DNA of 14,810 nucleotides from CAYJOG01 sp964371695 [NCBI: uncultured bacterium] (GTDB taxonomy: Bacteria; CAYJOG01), in the NCBI GenBank assembly GCA_964371695.1, contig CAYJOG010000020.1, forward strand, positions 1 through 14,810. The letters are read 5' to 3'. A program made the position numbers and the translations under genes. A model generated the notes under the pieces. The model made no database searches. It was not told where the DNA came from and saw only the letters and a list, made by a program, of their open reading frames with translations. Position 1 is the stretch's first letter. Each line of letters starts with the position of its first letter. Below, in pieces: positions 1-6,899 of the stretch.

Positions 1-1
1 G

Positions 2-1027
2 GTGTGGACCGGCGAAAAAATGTCTCTGGACGACGCATGGCGCACGGGCCTGGAATGGGCCGACAAAATCCTGAACCGGGATTCCGGTTTTCTGGTGGGC
101 ATTCACCCCGACCCCGTAGAGGGCGACCTGTGGCTGGACAATCACCTGCCCATCCGTCTGGTCTTCAACAGCCTGCCCTATCGTTACAACGACCTGATCC
201 GCCAGCGGGCCAAGGAAAAAGCTCCCGTGCTGCTGGTGGCATCGCTGTGCGATTTCAAGCAGTTCCGCGTGGCCCCGCAGGTGCAGATGCAGGTGGGCGG
301 CATTGGCGCGGTGAGCGACGGGGAATACCTGTTTGGCAGCAAGCGCCTTGAAGAGGCCACCAAAAAGTTTCAGGGCGCGGCCAAAAAGGGATTTGTGCCC
401 CAGGCGGTGCCCGGCAGCGCCGCCCAGACGGGCGCAGAACTGGTGTATGGCGCGCCGCCGGGTTATGCCTCGCAAGCCCAGGCCGTGCTGGAAGAAACCA
501 AAACCCCGCACCTCGTGGTACACCTGCGCCATCCCGACCAGTGGATGGACGCCAATCTGGCGGTGGCGGCCCGCGCCCATGCCGTGGCGGGGGCGGACCT
601 GGAAACCCTGGTGATCACCAGCGGTTTTGTGCTGCCCCCCACGGCCATGGTGTCGCCGGGTGTGGCGGCGGTGAATCTGCTGCGCCTCAACACACAGTCG
701 CTGCACCGGCTCTCGGTGCAACTGGCCCGGTGGAAGCTGCGGTTTAACCGCATTCTTCTGGCGGTGCCGCCGGTGCTGGGGGGCATCAACCTGCAACCCT
801 CGCTGGAGAAATGGCTCTCGGCCCTGAACGCCTTTGGCGAGGTCACCGTGCTGGGGCAGCACCGAAAAACTTTTCCGCAAGATTTGGCTTTTTACAGCCG
901 CCTGAATGCCGTGAACGCGGCGATGGCCGCAGGACGGCTGAAACAGGGCCTGCCCCTGGGTTATCGTGAATACATGGGCCTGCTGCGGGATGTGGCCAGC
1001 GGATGGGCGAAAGAGGACACGCCGTGA
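2..1027 (+). CDS. Hypothetical protein coupled to alpha-galactosidase (5' end possibly cut)
   Basis: I do not recognise this 341-residue protein. The frame is already open at the window edge. The GTG at 2 is the first usable start, ATG at 20 is an alternative, and the true start may lie upstream. No signal peptide, clear membrane segment or nucleotide-binding motif is visible. The sequence looks like a soluble mixed alpha/beta protein with hydrophobic strands such as PVLLVASLCDF, LVVHLRHP, LETLVITSGFVLPP and RFNRILLAVPPVLGG. Its TGA overlaps the GTG start of the GH36 gene by 4 bases (GTGA, 1024-1027), so the two are probably translated from one message. An accessory role in glycoside breakdown is an inference from position only. 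Base composition resembles that of the neighbours. Confidence 0.8.
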   Translation: MWTGEKMSLDDAWRTGLEWADKILNRDSGFLVGIHPDPVEGDLWLDNHLPIRLVFNSLPYRYNDLIRQRAKEKAPVLLVASLCDFKQFRVAPQVQMQVGGIGAVSDGEYLFGSKRLEEATKKFQGAAKKGFVPQAVPGSAAQTGAELVYGAPPGYASQAQAVLEETKTPHLVVHLRHPDQWMDANLAVAARAHAVAGADLETLVITSGFVLPPTAMVSPGVAAVNLLRLNTQSLHRLSVQLARWKLRFNRILLAVPPVLGGINLQPSLEKWLSALNAFGEVTVLGQHRKTFPQDLAFYSRLNAVNAAMAAGRLKQGLPLGYREYMGLLRDVASGWAKEDTP

Positions 1028-3339
1028 CGTTCGCCGCAGACCTGTTGCGCTCGCGCCTGGGCAGCGTGTTCACGCTGGCCGCCTCGCCTCTGCTGTTTTC
1101 GCTACGGGGCACGGGCAGCCTGTTTTTTTGCGGCGGCCCGCAGGTCACACTGCGCCACCGCAACGTGCGCCACGTGATTGGCCCAGGGGACTGGAAAACC
1201 AGCGAAAGCCCCTCACCCCGAAAAACCAAAGCGGGTGAACGCTTTCACCTCAAGGCCGCCTGCCCCTGGCTGGCAATGGACTTTTCCCTGCTGTTGGACG
1301 AAGACGCCAGCCTGCTTGCCGAAATGCGCCTCACACCGCTGCTGAGCGGGATTTCGCTGGAAGAAGCCTGCCCGTTTTTCCCGGCCAGTCCCGAAACCGC
1401 CATGGGGCTTTCCAGCCAGGCGTGGGTCTATGACCTGGGTTATCAGAGCTGGGCCTTTGGCGGCAAACGTCCCCTTTATGGCCCCGGCCTGAACCCCGTG
1501 CTGCCGGTCATCCGCACCGCGTCCTACAACGAAGCCATCAAATACACCGGCAAGCCGGGGCATCACTTTTTGCACTGGATGGGTGCGGTGGGCGACCCGG
1601 CGCTCGACGCGTGGATTGCCATGGGGGCCCTCAGCGCCCATCAGGCCATCACTTCGGTAGAGGTCAAAGCCAAAGAAACCGATGGGGTTTCGTTGTGCCT
1701 GCGCATGGATACCGACGGCGTGTTGCTGAAAGAGGGCCAACCGTTTGAACTGGACACCGCGTGGCTCAGCATCGGCACTTCGCTTAACACGCTGTTGCAG
1801 GAACACGCCGCCCTCGTGGCCCAGCACATGGCCCCCCGCGTGAAGGGCCACCCCCTGAGCGGCGTCTGCACCTGGTATGAACTTTTCACCCGCGTGAAGG
1901 AAGACGATGTGCGACAGGCCACGGACATGATGGCCCGGCACAAAATCACCCTGCCGGTGGACATGATTCAACTGGACGACGGCTGGCAAAAGGACATCGG
2001 CCACTGGCACAACACCAATGGCAAGTTCGGCCATTCCCTGCGCCCCATGGTGCAGGACATCGAAGAAAAAGGTTACACCCCCGGCCTGTGGTGGGCCCCG
2101 TTTTATACCCGCCCCACGGCCCCTCTGGCCCGCCAACACCCAGAGCGCCTGCTGAAAAACAAACACGGTAGGCCCCGTGGGGCCGGTTTCAACCCCCTGT
2201 GGGGGGGACGTGTGCTGGCGTGGGATCCCTCTCACCCCCAGGTGCTGGAAATGCTGGAAAAGTGGACCCGCAAAATGGTGGAAGAATGGGGCTTCACCTT
2301 TTTGAAAATGGATTTTCTGTTTGCCGGTTTTTTGCCGGGCAAACGTCACCGGACAGACGAAACCCGCCTGTTCAGCGCCCGCAAGGCGCTGGAACTGATT
2401 CGCCAGACCGCCGGTGAAAAAACCACGCTGCTGGGCTGCGGCATGCCGCTTTTGCCCGCCGTGGGCATTTTTGACACCATGCGGGTTGGCCCGGACACCG
2501 CCCCCTACTGGGAATCCCCCCTGATGCACGCTTTTTCGTTTGGCGCGGAACCCTCGGCCCGCTGGGGTCTGCTCACCCCCCTCAACCGCCAGCACCTGCA
2601 CGGCCAGTGGTGGTGGAACGACCCCGACTGCCTGCTGGTGCGCGAAACCAACACGCAGCTTTCCCGCACACAGTCCCGCACACAACTGCGCACCTGTGTG
2701 ATGACCGGGGGCATGCGGCTGATGGGCGACCTGCCCCAGCGCCTGGGCAAAACCCCGCTGCGCTGGTTGTCCAAAGCCATGGGGCCCTGGCCGCTGCAAA
2801 CGGACCTGCCGGGTTTTGACGACACCCTTTTCCCCCGCCTTGTCCGCAACCAGTTGCCCCAGGACACCCTGGGCCGCCAGTTGCTGCTGCTGGTGAATCT
2901 GGAAACCCATGAACAGGAAATCAAATTGCCCGCCGGTCTCTTTGCAGAGGTCGGTCCCCTGCTGTGCCTGGACCTGGACGAACGCCAGACCCGCGTGATT
3001 CAGTCCACCGAGGAACTGAACCTGACGCTCGCGTCGGGCGCACACCGCCTGCTGCTGGTGGCCCCATTGCCAGAGAAACCCTGCTTTTTCGCGGGTTCGT
3101 GGTCAGACGCCGCTGGCCTGGGAGAATGGGCCGAAGAAACCCAGAGCGACGAACGGCTCACGGTTCGCTTCACCACCAACTGCCGCCGGAAGGGCCTGAT
3201 GCACGTCTACCTGCCCCCCGGCTGGTCCATGGACGGCGGCCCGGCCCCTTTGCCACAAAAAGGCCACACCCAACGTTTCGCCCTGGACTTTGACGCTCCT
3301 TTTTCTATTACGTTTGATATCAATTCTAAACCGGGATAG
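1024..3339 (+). CDS. Alpha-galactosidase-like glycoside hydrolase, family GH36 (clan GH-D)
   Basis: Probable retaining enzyme that removes alpha-linked galactose (or a related sugar) from oligosaccharides. The chosen GTG at 1024 gives 771 residues, overlaps the upstream stop as GTGA and has an AGAGGA 6 bases upstream; an in-frame ATG at 1003 lies inside the upstream gene. Layout: N-terminal beta-sandwich (about 1-270), then a TIM barrel with WYELF (284-288), DDGWQ (318-322) and WDPSHP (400-405). LKMD430F carries the expected nucleophile and RVGPD491TAPYW the expected acid/base. Their 61-residue spacing fits GH36. NDPDCLLVRE (from 532) and a C-terminal beta domain follow. There is no signal peptide, so it is likely cytoplasmic and acts on imported sugar. 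Two 12-base units at 2662-2685 add a short SRTQ repeat. The last codons overlap an arm of the downstream inverted-repeat region. Exact substrate is unproven. Confidence 0.9.
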   Translation: MTFAADLLRSRLGSVFTLAASPLLFSLRGTGSLFFCGGPQVTLRHRNVRHVIGPGDWKTSESPSPRKTKAGERFHLKAACPWLAMDFSLLLDEDASLLAEMRLTPLLSGISLEEACPFFPASPETAMGLSSQAWVYDLGYQSWAFGGKRPLYGPGLNPVLPVIRTASYNEAIKYTGKPGHHFLHWMGAVGDPALDAWIAMGALSAHQAITSVEVKAKETDGVSLCLRMDTDGVLLKEGQPFELDTAWLSIGTSLNTLLQEHAALVAQHMAPRVKGHPLSGVCTWYELFTRVKEDDVRQATDMMARHKITLPVDMIQLDDGWQKDIGHWHNTNGKFGHSLRPMVQDIEEKGYTPGLWWAPFYTRPTAPLARQHPERLLKNKHGRPRGAGFNPLWGGRVLAWDPSHPQVLEMLEKWTRKMVEEWGFTFLKMDFLFAGFLPGKRHRTDETRLFSARKALELIRQTAGEKTTLLGCGMPLLPAVGIFDTMRVGPDTAPYWESPLMHAFSFGAEPSARWGLLTPLNRQHLHGQWWWNDPDCLLVRETNTQLSRTQSRTQLRTCVMTGGMRLMGDLPQRLGKTPLRWLSKAMGPWPLQTDLPGFDDTLFPRLVRNQLPQDTLGRQLLLLVNLETHEQEIKLPAGLFAEVGPLLCLDLDERQTRVIQSTEELNLTLASGAHRLLLVAPLPEKPCFFAGSWSDAAGLGEWAEETQSDERLTVRFTTNCRRKGLMHVYLPPGWSMDGGPAPLPQKGHTQRFALDFDAPFSITFDINSKPG

Positions 3340-3571
3340 CGCTAAACCCAGTAAGGCGTAGCCTGCCCGCCAGCAAGGAATAAAACAAAAAGGAGGAAAA
3401 GAATTGATATGAATTCATGGATGAATTCGACTCAAACACCGAGGCCCAGAAAGGGCCACAGGTGTTTGCGGCGCAAGCGGGCTTTGCCTGCGCCGCGCCG
3501 GGCCGCAGCCATTCACGACGAATGGCAAGGCCAATTAAAAGATTCCAATTCCGCTCTTTTGAATTGGAATC
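3317..3571. repeat. Multi-hairpin palindromic element between GH36 and vWA genes
   Basis: At least six inverted repeats lie almost end to end. Arms: 3317-3327 with 3400-3410 (11 bp); 3411-3418 with 3421-3428 (GAATTCAT, 2-base centre); 3433-3440 with 3461-3468 (CAAACACC), enclosing 3443-3447 with 3453-3457 (GGCCC); 3468-3475 with 3489-3496 (GCGGCGCA); 3508-3514 with 3520-3526 (GCCATTC); and 3541-3551 with 3561-3571 (GATTCCAATTC). All were checked base by base as perfect. The first arm lies in the last codons of the GH36 gene. The region is more AT-rich in places than its neighbours. It could be a mobile palindromic repeat, a structured untranslated leader, or both. No transposase or target duplication was seen. 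Confidence 0.75.
3391..3396 (+). promoter_or_regulatory. Strong Shine-Dalgarno sequence without a clear partner gene
   Basis: AGGAGG is a perfect ribosome-binding core, preceded by an A-rich run. The next ATGs are at 3409 (12 bases away, longer than ideal) and 3417 (20 bases away, in frame with the vWA gene). A TTG at 3404 has ideal spacing but stops after two codons. The site lies just before the right arm of the outer inverted repeat, so folding could hide or expose it. Confidence 0.45.
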
Positions 3572-3597
3572 GGAACGAATTGACCCGGACACCGTGA
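3409..3597 (+). CDS. Possible small ORF encoded by the hairpin element (62 residues)
   Basis: This frame begins with ATG 12 bases after AGGAGG and ends with a TGA that overlaps the proposed GTG start of the vWA gene as GTGA (3594-3597). The same overlap joins the first two genes of the window. The product would be Arg-rich, soluble and without recognisable domains. Because the sequence is mostly palindromic repeat, it may not encode a conserved protein. It could serve as a leader whose translation melts the hairpins and couples to the vWA start. Whether it is translated is not known. Confidence 0.25.
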   Translation: MNSWMNSTQTPRPRKGHRCLRRKRALPAPRRAAAIHDEWQGQLKDSNSALLNWNRNELTRTP

Positions 3598-5745
3598 CGG
3601 AAATCCATTATTTCTGGCTGTTGCCGCCCTTTTACACCGCCCTGTTGCTGGGAGCGGCGGTGGTGGTGATGGGCCTGGGCCTCTTGCGCCGCCCGGCAGA
3701 AGTCCCCCTCGCCGTGCGTTTTGCCTGGGGCGTGCTGCGGCTGGTGGCGGTGCTGATGCTGCTGGTGCTGTTCATGGGCCCCAAACAGATAAAAAAAGTG
3801 CGCACCCCCATTCCCAACGACCTGTGGCTGGTGGTGGATCAGAGCAAAAGCATGGGGCTGAAAGACGCGCCCCCCAGCCGCTACGCCCAGGCGTCTGCAT
3901 TGGCGCTGAAACTGAAGGCCCAACTGAAAAACCGCTACGCCGTGCATCTGGCCCTGGTGGGGGACCAGGGCAAAGAGGTGAAAGCCCAGCCCCCCCACCC
4001 CCCCCGCGCCCCCCTCCCCCACCGGCGCCACCAGCCCACTGGGAGAAGACCTGCTGGCCCTGACGGAAACCATGGACGAACGCCTCACCCGCGCCGTGGT
4101 GCTGCTGAGCGATGGCCGCATCACCCACGGCCCGCCGCTGGAGGCCGCCGCCCCCGCGCTCACGCGGCTGGGGGCCACCGTGCTGATCTCGCCCCTGGGA
4201 AAGGAAAACCGCGAGGTGGACCTGGAAATACAAAACCTGAGCGCACCTCAGACCGTGGCGCAGGAAGAACCTTTTGAAACCACCTTCACCCTGCGCCGCA
4301 ACCGTCAGGGCCCCGCCTCGGCGCAGGTCACCTTCACCGCCCCCGGCCAACCCCTCAAACAACTGGCCGTGCGTTTTGCGCCACAGGAAACCGAAAAACA
4401 CCTCGCGGTCAAAACGGTGCTCAAGCAGGGTGGTTTTGCCAAATTGAGTGTGCGCGTGCCGCCCGCACCGGGTGAAACCCAACTGGCCAACAATCAGCAG
4501 CAGCGCCTCATCAAGGTGAACTTCAGCAATGCCCGGTCTGTGGTGGTGTGGGGAAAACCCGACCCGGCGTTGGGGGCCATGGCCCGGTTTCTGGCCCAGG
4601 AGCGGGGCGAGGTGGCGCGGGCGATTCTGGACGCCCCCGGACAGACCACACAAAACCGCTCCCTCTGGAAAGGCCCACAAACCCGCCAGCGCCTGACGCA
4701 AACCCTGGCGACCAGTGGTGTGGACCTGCTGGTGCTGGGAGAAACCCAGACCCGACACCTGGGGGGCGCGGCGGCGGCGGTGCTGAACAACATCCGCCAG
4801 GGGGCTTTGGGAGGCTGGTGGATTTATGGCAGCCCGGCGGGGGCGTTTTTAAATCCACGCCTGCCCGCCCCCAGGGCATTGCAGCGGTCTCAATACCGCC
4901 CTGCCCCCGGCCCCATGCTGGCCCGTCTGCTGGGTGACAATCCGCCACCCAAACTGGCGCAGTGGCCGCCCCTGCGCCTGCTCAGCGCCGCGCCACAACC
5001 CCCGGCAGAGCAGGTGGTGTTGTGGGCCACCAGCGCGGCGGGCGGCGCAGAGCGTTATCCCCTGCTGGTTTGCAGCAGCACACAGGGCCGCCAGTGCGCC
5101 CTTTATTCACCAGATTTCTGGACATGGTTTCTGGCCCCCCAGGGCCGTGAACAGAGCCGCGAAGAAGCCACGGTGCTTTTTCGCGCCGTGGCGGACTGGC
5201 TGACGGACAAATCGGCCCCCCAGCGCCTGCTCTTGAATCTGGAAAAAACCCGCCTGAATGAAGGCGAAAAAATCAGCGCCACGGCAGAAGCCTATGGGTC
5301 TGATTTCGACCTGCTCAAATCGGGCAAACTCAATCTCACCACCCGCTGTCCGGGCCGCACCCATTCGGTGGTGTTTCAGAACCGTGGCAAGGTGTCTTAT
5401 GCCTCCGGCCCCCTGCCCGCCGGGCCTTGCACCCTCACGGCGCGCCTGAGCACCCCCGATGGCCAGTTTGTGACGCAAAAGGATTTTGTGGTGGAAAAAC
5501 AGGACATCGAAATGAGCAGCACCAGCGCAGACCCCGCTGCCCTCAAGGCGCTGGCTGCCGTCACGCAGGGGCGTTTTTTGCCCGCGGGCGAACTGACGGC
5601 CGCGCTCGAGGCGCTTAAACCCAAGCCGGTTTACCATCTGCGGGTGCAGGAAAACGACCTGGCCCGCAGCCCCTGGCCCCTGGCCGTGCTGCTGGCGGCC
5701 CTGACGCTGGAATGGGCTTGGCGGCGCAGGCGGGGTGTGGCGTGA
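3594..5745 (+). pseudogene. vWA-domain membrane protein (glutamine-amidotransferase-like family), frameshifted
   Basis: Large membrane-anchored protein with a von Willebrand A domain, about 716 residues once corrected. Two helices lie near residues 11-31 and 43-62. The metal-site motif DQSKS is at 82-86, and a proline-rich stretch follows from about 133. After correction, TGATSPLG (from 143) and LLSDGRITHG (Asp173) complete the vWA metal site. The middle contains a class-I amidotransferase-like fold (VVVWGKPD, LLVLGE) without an obvious catalytic Cys. The C-terminus has a last helix ending LEWAWRRRRGVA, typical of the family. The frame moves by +1 inside the C-rich tract at 3990-4020; removing one C restores a continuous protein. 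Downstream coding looks unconstrained by decay, so this may be a recent lesion, slippage-based switching or a sequencing error. GTG 3594 was chosen for the GTGA overlap; the frame is open back to ATG 3417, with ATG 3522 another option. Confidence 0.8.
3990..4020 (+). repeat. C-rich slippage tract carrying the frameshift
   Basis: Runs of C7, C8, C6 and C5 are separated only by A, GCG and T. Taking one C out of the first or second run gives a reading of Pro, Thr, Ala and Ser residues that joins the two halves of the vWA domain smoothly. Such runs are prone both to polymerase slippage in cells and to read errors. Confidence 0.8.
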
Positions 5746-5814
5746 TGCGGTTACGGATTGTTTCAAAACAGCAACTCCCCTTGATGGATTGTCATCACCC
5801 ACCAGCCACCGCCT

Positions 5815-5832
5815 TTCCCGCGAAAGCGGGAA
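5815..5832. repeat. Short hairpin TTCCCGC-GAAA-GCGGGAA
   Basis: A perfect 7-bp stem closes a GAAA loop, which in RNA would be a stable GNRA tetraloop. Similar CCCGCGAAAGCGGG units are widespread as intergenic repeats in bacterial genomes. It lies 30 bases before the first REP-like copy and stays within the open frame leading to DUF4159. Confidence 0.6.
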
Positions 5833-5861
5833 GCCATCTCAAATATATAAACCACCTTATT

Positions 5862-5909
5862 CCCCTCTCCCCTTTACGGGGAGAGGGTGGCCGAAGGCCG
5901 GGTGAGGGG
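5862..5909 (+). repeat. REP-like repeat, copy 1
   Basis: CCCTCTCCCC (5863-5872) pairs with GGGGAGAGGG (5878-5887) around a TTTAC loop. GGCC-GAA-GGCC (5889-5899) and GGGTGAGGGG (5900-5909) follow. The outer pieces match those of copy 2 in reverse, while the inner arm differs. This 'CCCTCTCCC...GGGTGAGGGG' family is a familiar dispersed palindromic repeat in many bacteria. Confidence 0.75.
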
Positions 5910-5951
5910 TTTAAGCAAAAGACAAAATCTTTTTGGGTTGTTTTTCACATC

Positions 5952-6025
5952 GCCCTCACCCGGTTCCTGCCTGCGCTGCGCTCCGGCAGCAACCACCCTC
6001 TCCCAGGCAAAGCACGGGAGAGGGG
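5952..6025 (-). repeat. REP-like repeat, copy 2 (inverted)
   Basis: Read on the minus strand this gives a CCCCTCTCCC arm, a longer loop, then GGGAGAGGGTGG, a variable arm and finally CCGGGTGAGGGC. It is the same architecture as copy 1 in the opposite orientation, with about 40 bases between the copies. The variable arm is longer and contains GGTTNCTGCC / GGCAGGAACC-type pairing. Pairs of this kind form compound REP elements. Confidence 0.7.
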
Positions 6026-6098
6026 AAAGGGCGGCCTATTTCTTTTTCCGACATCCTGCTGCCAACTTCCCAATTTCGGGTTGCACCGGATTCCCATC

Positions 6099-6764
6099 AT
6101 GGTCGCCCTGTTTCTCATCGCCCTGCTGACACCACCAGCCATGGGCGCTCCCCCCCGCGAACTCCCCCCCAACCGCATCAACATCGGCAAGCTGCGTTAT
6201 GGCGGCGGTGGCGACTGGTACGCCAACCCCAGTTCACTGCCCAACCTGCTGCGGGAACTGCGGGACAACACTGGTCTGGACGCCGCACCAGACCCGGTGG
6301 AAGTGCAGCCGCTGGACAGCCTGATTTTTTCGCTGCCGCTGGTTTATTTCACAGGTCACGGCAACATCCGCTTCACGCCCGCCGAGCGCGAAAACCTGCG
6401 GCGATACGTGACCGTTGGGGGGCTTGTGTGGGGTGACGACAACTACGGCATGGACAAAAGCCTGCGGCGTGAGCTGCTGGCGCTTTTTCCCGGTGAAAAA
6501 CTCGTGCCGCTGCCCTTTGATCACCCCGTCTATCACACGGTGTATGACTTTGGCAGCGGCCCGCCCAAGGTACACAAACACGACAACAAAGCCCCCCAGG
6601 CCCTGGGCATTGTGCGCAATGGCCGTGTGGTGTTTTTATACACTGTCGAAAGCGACATCGGCGACGGCATGGAAGACCTGAGTGTGCACAACGTACCCGA
6701 ACCCATGCACCGCGCCGCACTGCGTTTTGGTGTGAACGTGATGGTGTATGCGTTGAGTTATTAA
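6099..6764 (+). CDS. DUF4159 domain protein, probably exported
   Basis: A 221-residue protein of the DUF4159 family, whose biochemical role is unknown; members often sit beside vWA and AAA (MoxR-like) genes. ATG 6099 opens a short hydrophobic leader ending in AMGA. TTG at 6081 would add MHRIPI and a charged n-region. Family hallmarks are LRYGGGGDWYANP (from 32), YFTGHG (83-88), GGLVWGDDNYGMD (DDNYG at 113-117), LPFDHPVYH, and SDIGDGMED (185-193), with a closing GVNVMVYAL. The vWA gene upstream is its usual partner. The frame is open without a stop back to an ATG at 5745 that overlaps the vWA stop (TGATG). The original coupled start may therefore be there, with repeats inserted in frame. No good Shine-Dalgarno sequence precedes 6099 or 6081. 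Confidence 0.88.
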   Translation: MVALFLIALLTPPAMGAPPRELPPNRINIGKLRYGGGGDWYANPSSLPNLLRELRDNTGLDAAPDPVEVQPLDSLIFSLPLVYFTGHGNIRFTPAERENLRRYVTVGGLVWGDDNYGMDKSLRRELLALFPGEKLVPLPFDHPVYHTVYDFGSGPPKVHKHDNKAPQALGIVRNGRVVFLYTVESDIGDGMEDLSVHNVPEPMHRAALRFGVNVMVYALSY

Positions 6765-6782
6765 AGCATTTTTATAAAAAAA

Positions 6783-6846
6783 GGAGTAGGCGCGGTGTCC
6801 TCACCGCGCTCAGATCAAACGGCGATGAGGACATCGCCGCTACTCC
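6783..6846. repeat. Three-way-junction palindromic element with complementary loops
   Basis: The outer stem is GGAGTAG (6783-6789) with CTACTCC (6840-6846). Inside are two perfect hairpins: CGCGGTG-TCCT-CACCGCG (6791-6808) and CGGCGATG-AGGA-CATCGCCG (6820-6839). The two four-base loops, TCCT and AGGA, are complementary to each other. An A-run precedes the element and GGTTTTA follows, so it could also end transcription after DUF4159. Sequences of this style appear to me as dispersed repeats in some PVC-group genomes, but that is recollection and not shown here. Confidence 0.7.
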
Positions 6847-6889
6847 GGTTTTACCAACTTTAGGCACATGAATTAAGCCAAAATCCAGC

Positions 6890-6895
6890 GGGAGG
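6890..6895 (+). promoter_or_regulatory. Ribosome-binding site of the aldehyde dehydrogenase
   Basis: GGGAGG lies 4 bases before ATG 6900 and fixes that start. It is one of the clearest such sites in the window. Confidence 0.6.
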
Positions 6896-6899
6896 CTTC

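Noticed and set aside
1213-3045. 610-residue open frame on the minus strand across the GH36 gene
   Set aside because: It mirrors the GH36 coding strand, has low-complexity His/Gln/Gly composition and no motifs. GC-rich codon bias opens such shadows.
3317-3410. Simple Rho-independent terminator after the GH36 gene
   Set aside because: The 11-bp arms are 72 bases apart and no T-run follows the right arm.
5862-5914. CRISPR repeat
   Set aside because: There are only two copies, inverted relative to each other and with no regular spacers; the pattern fits REP-like elements.
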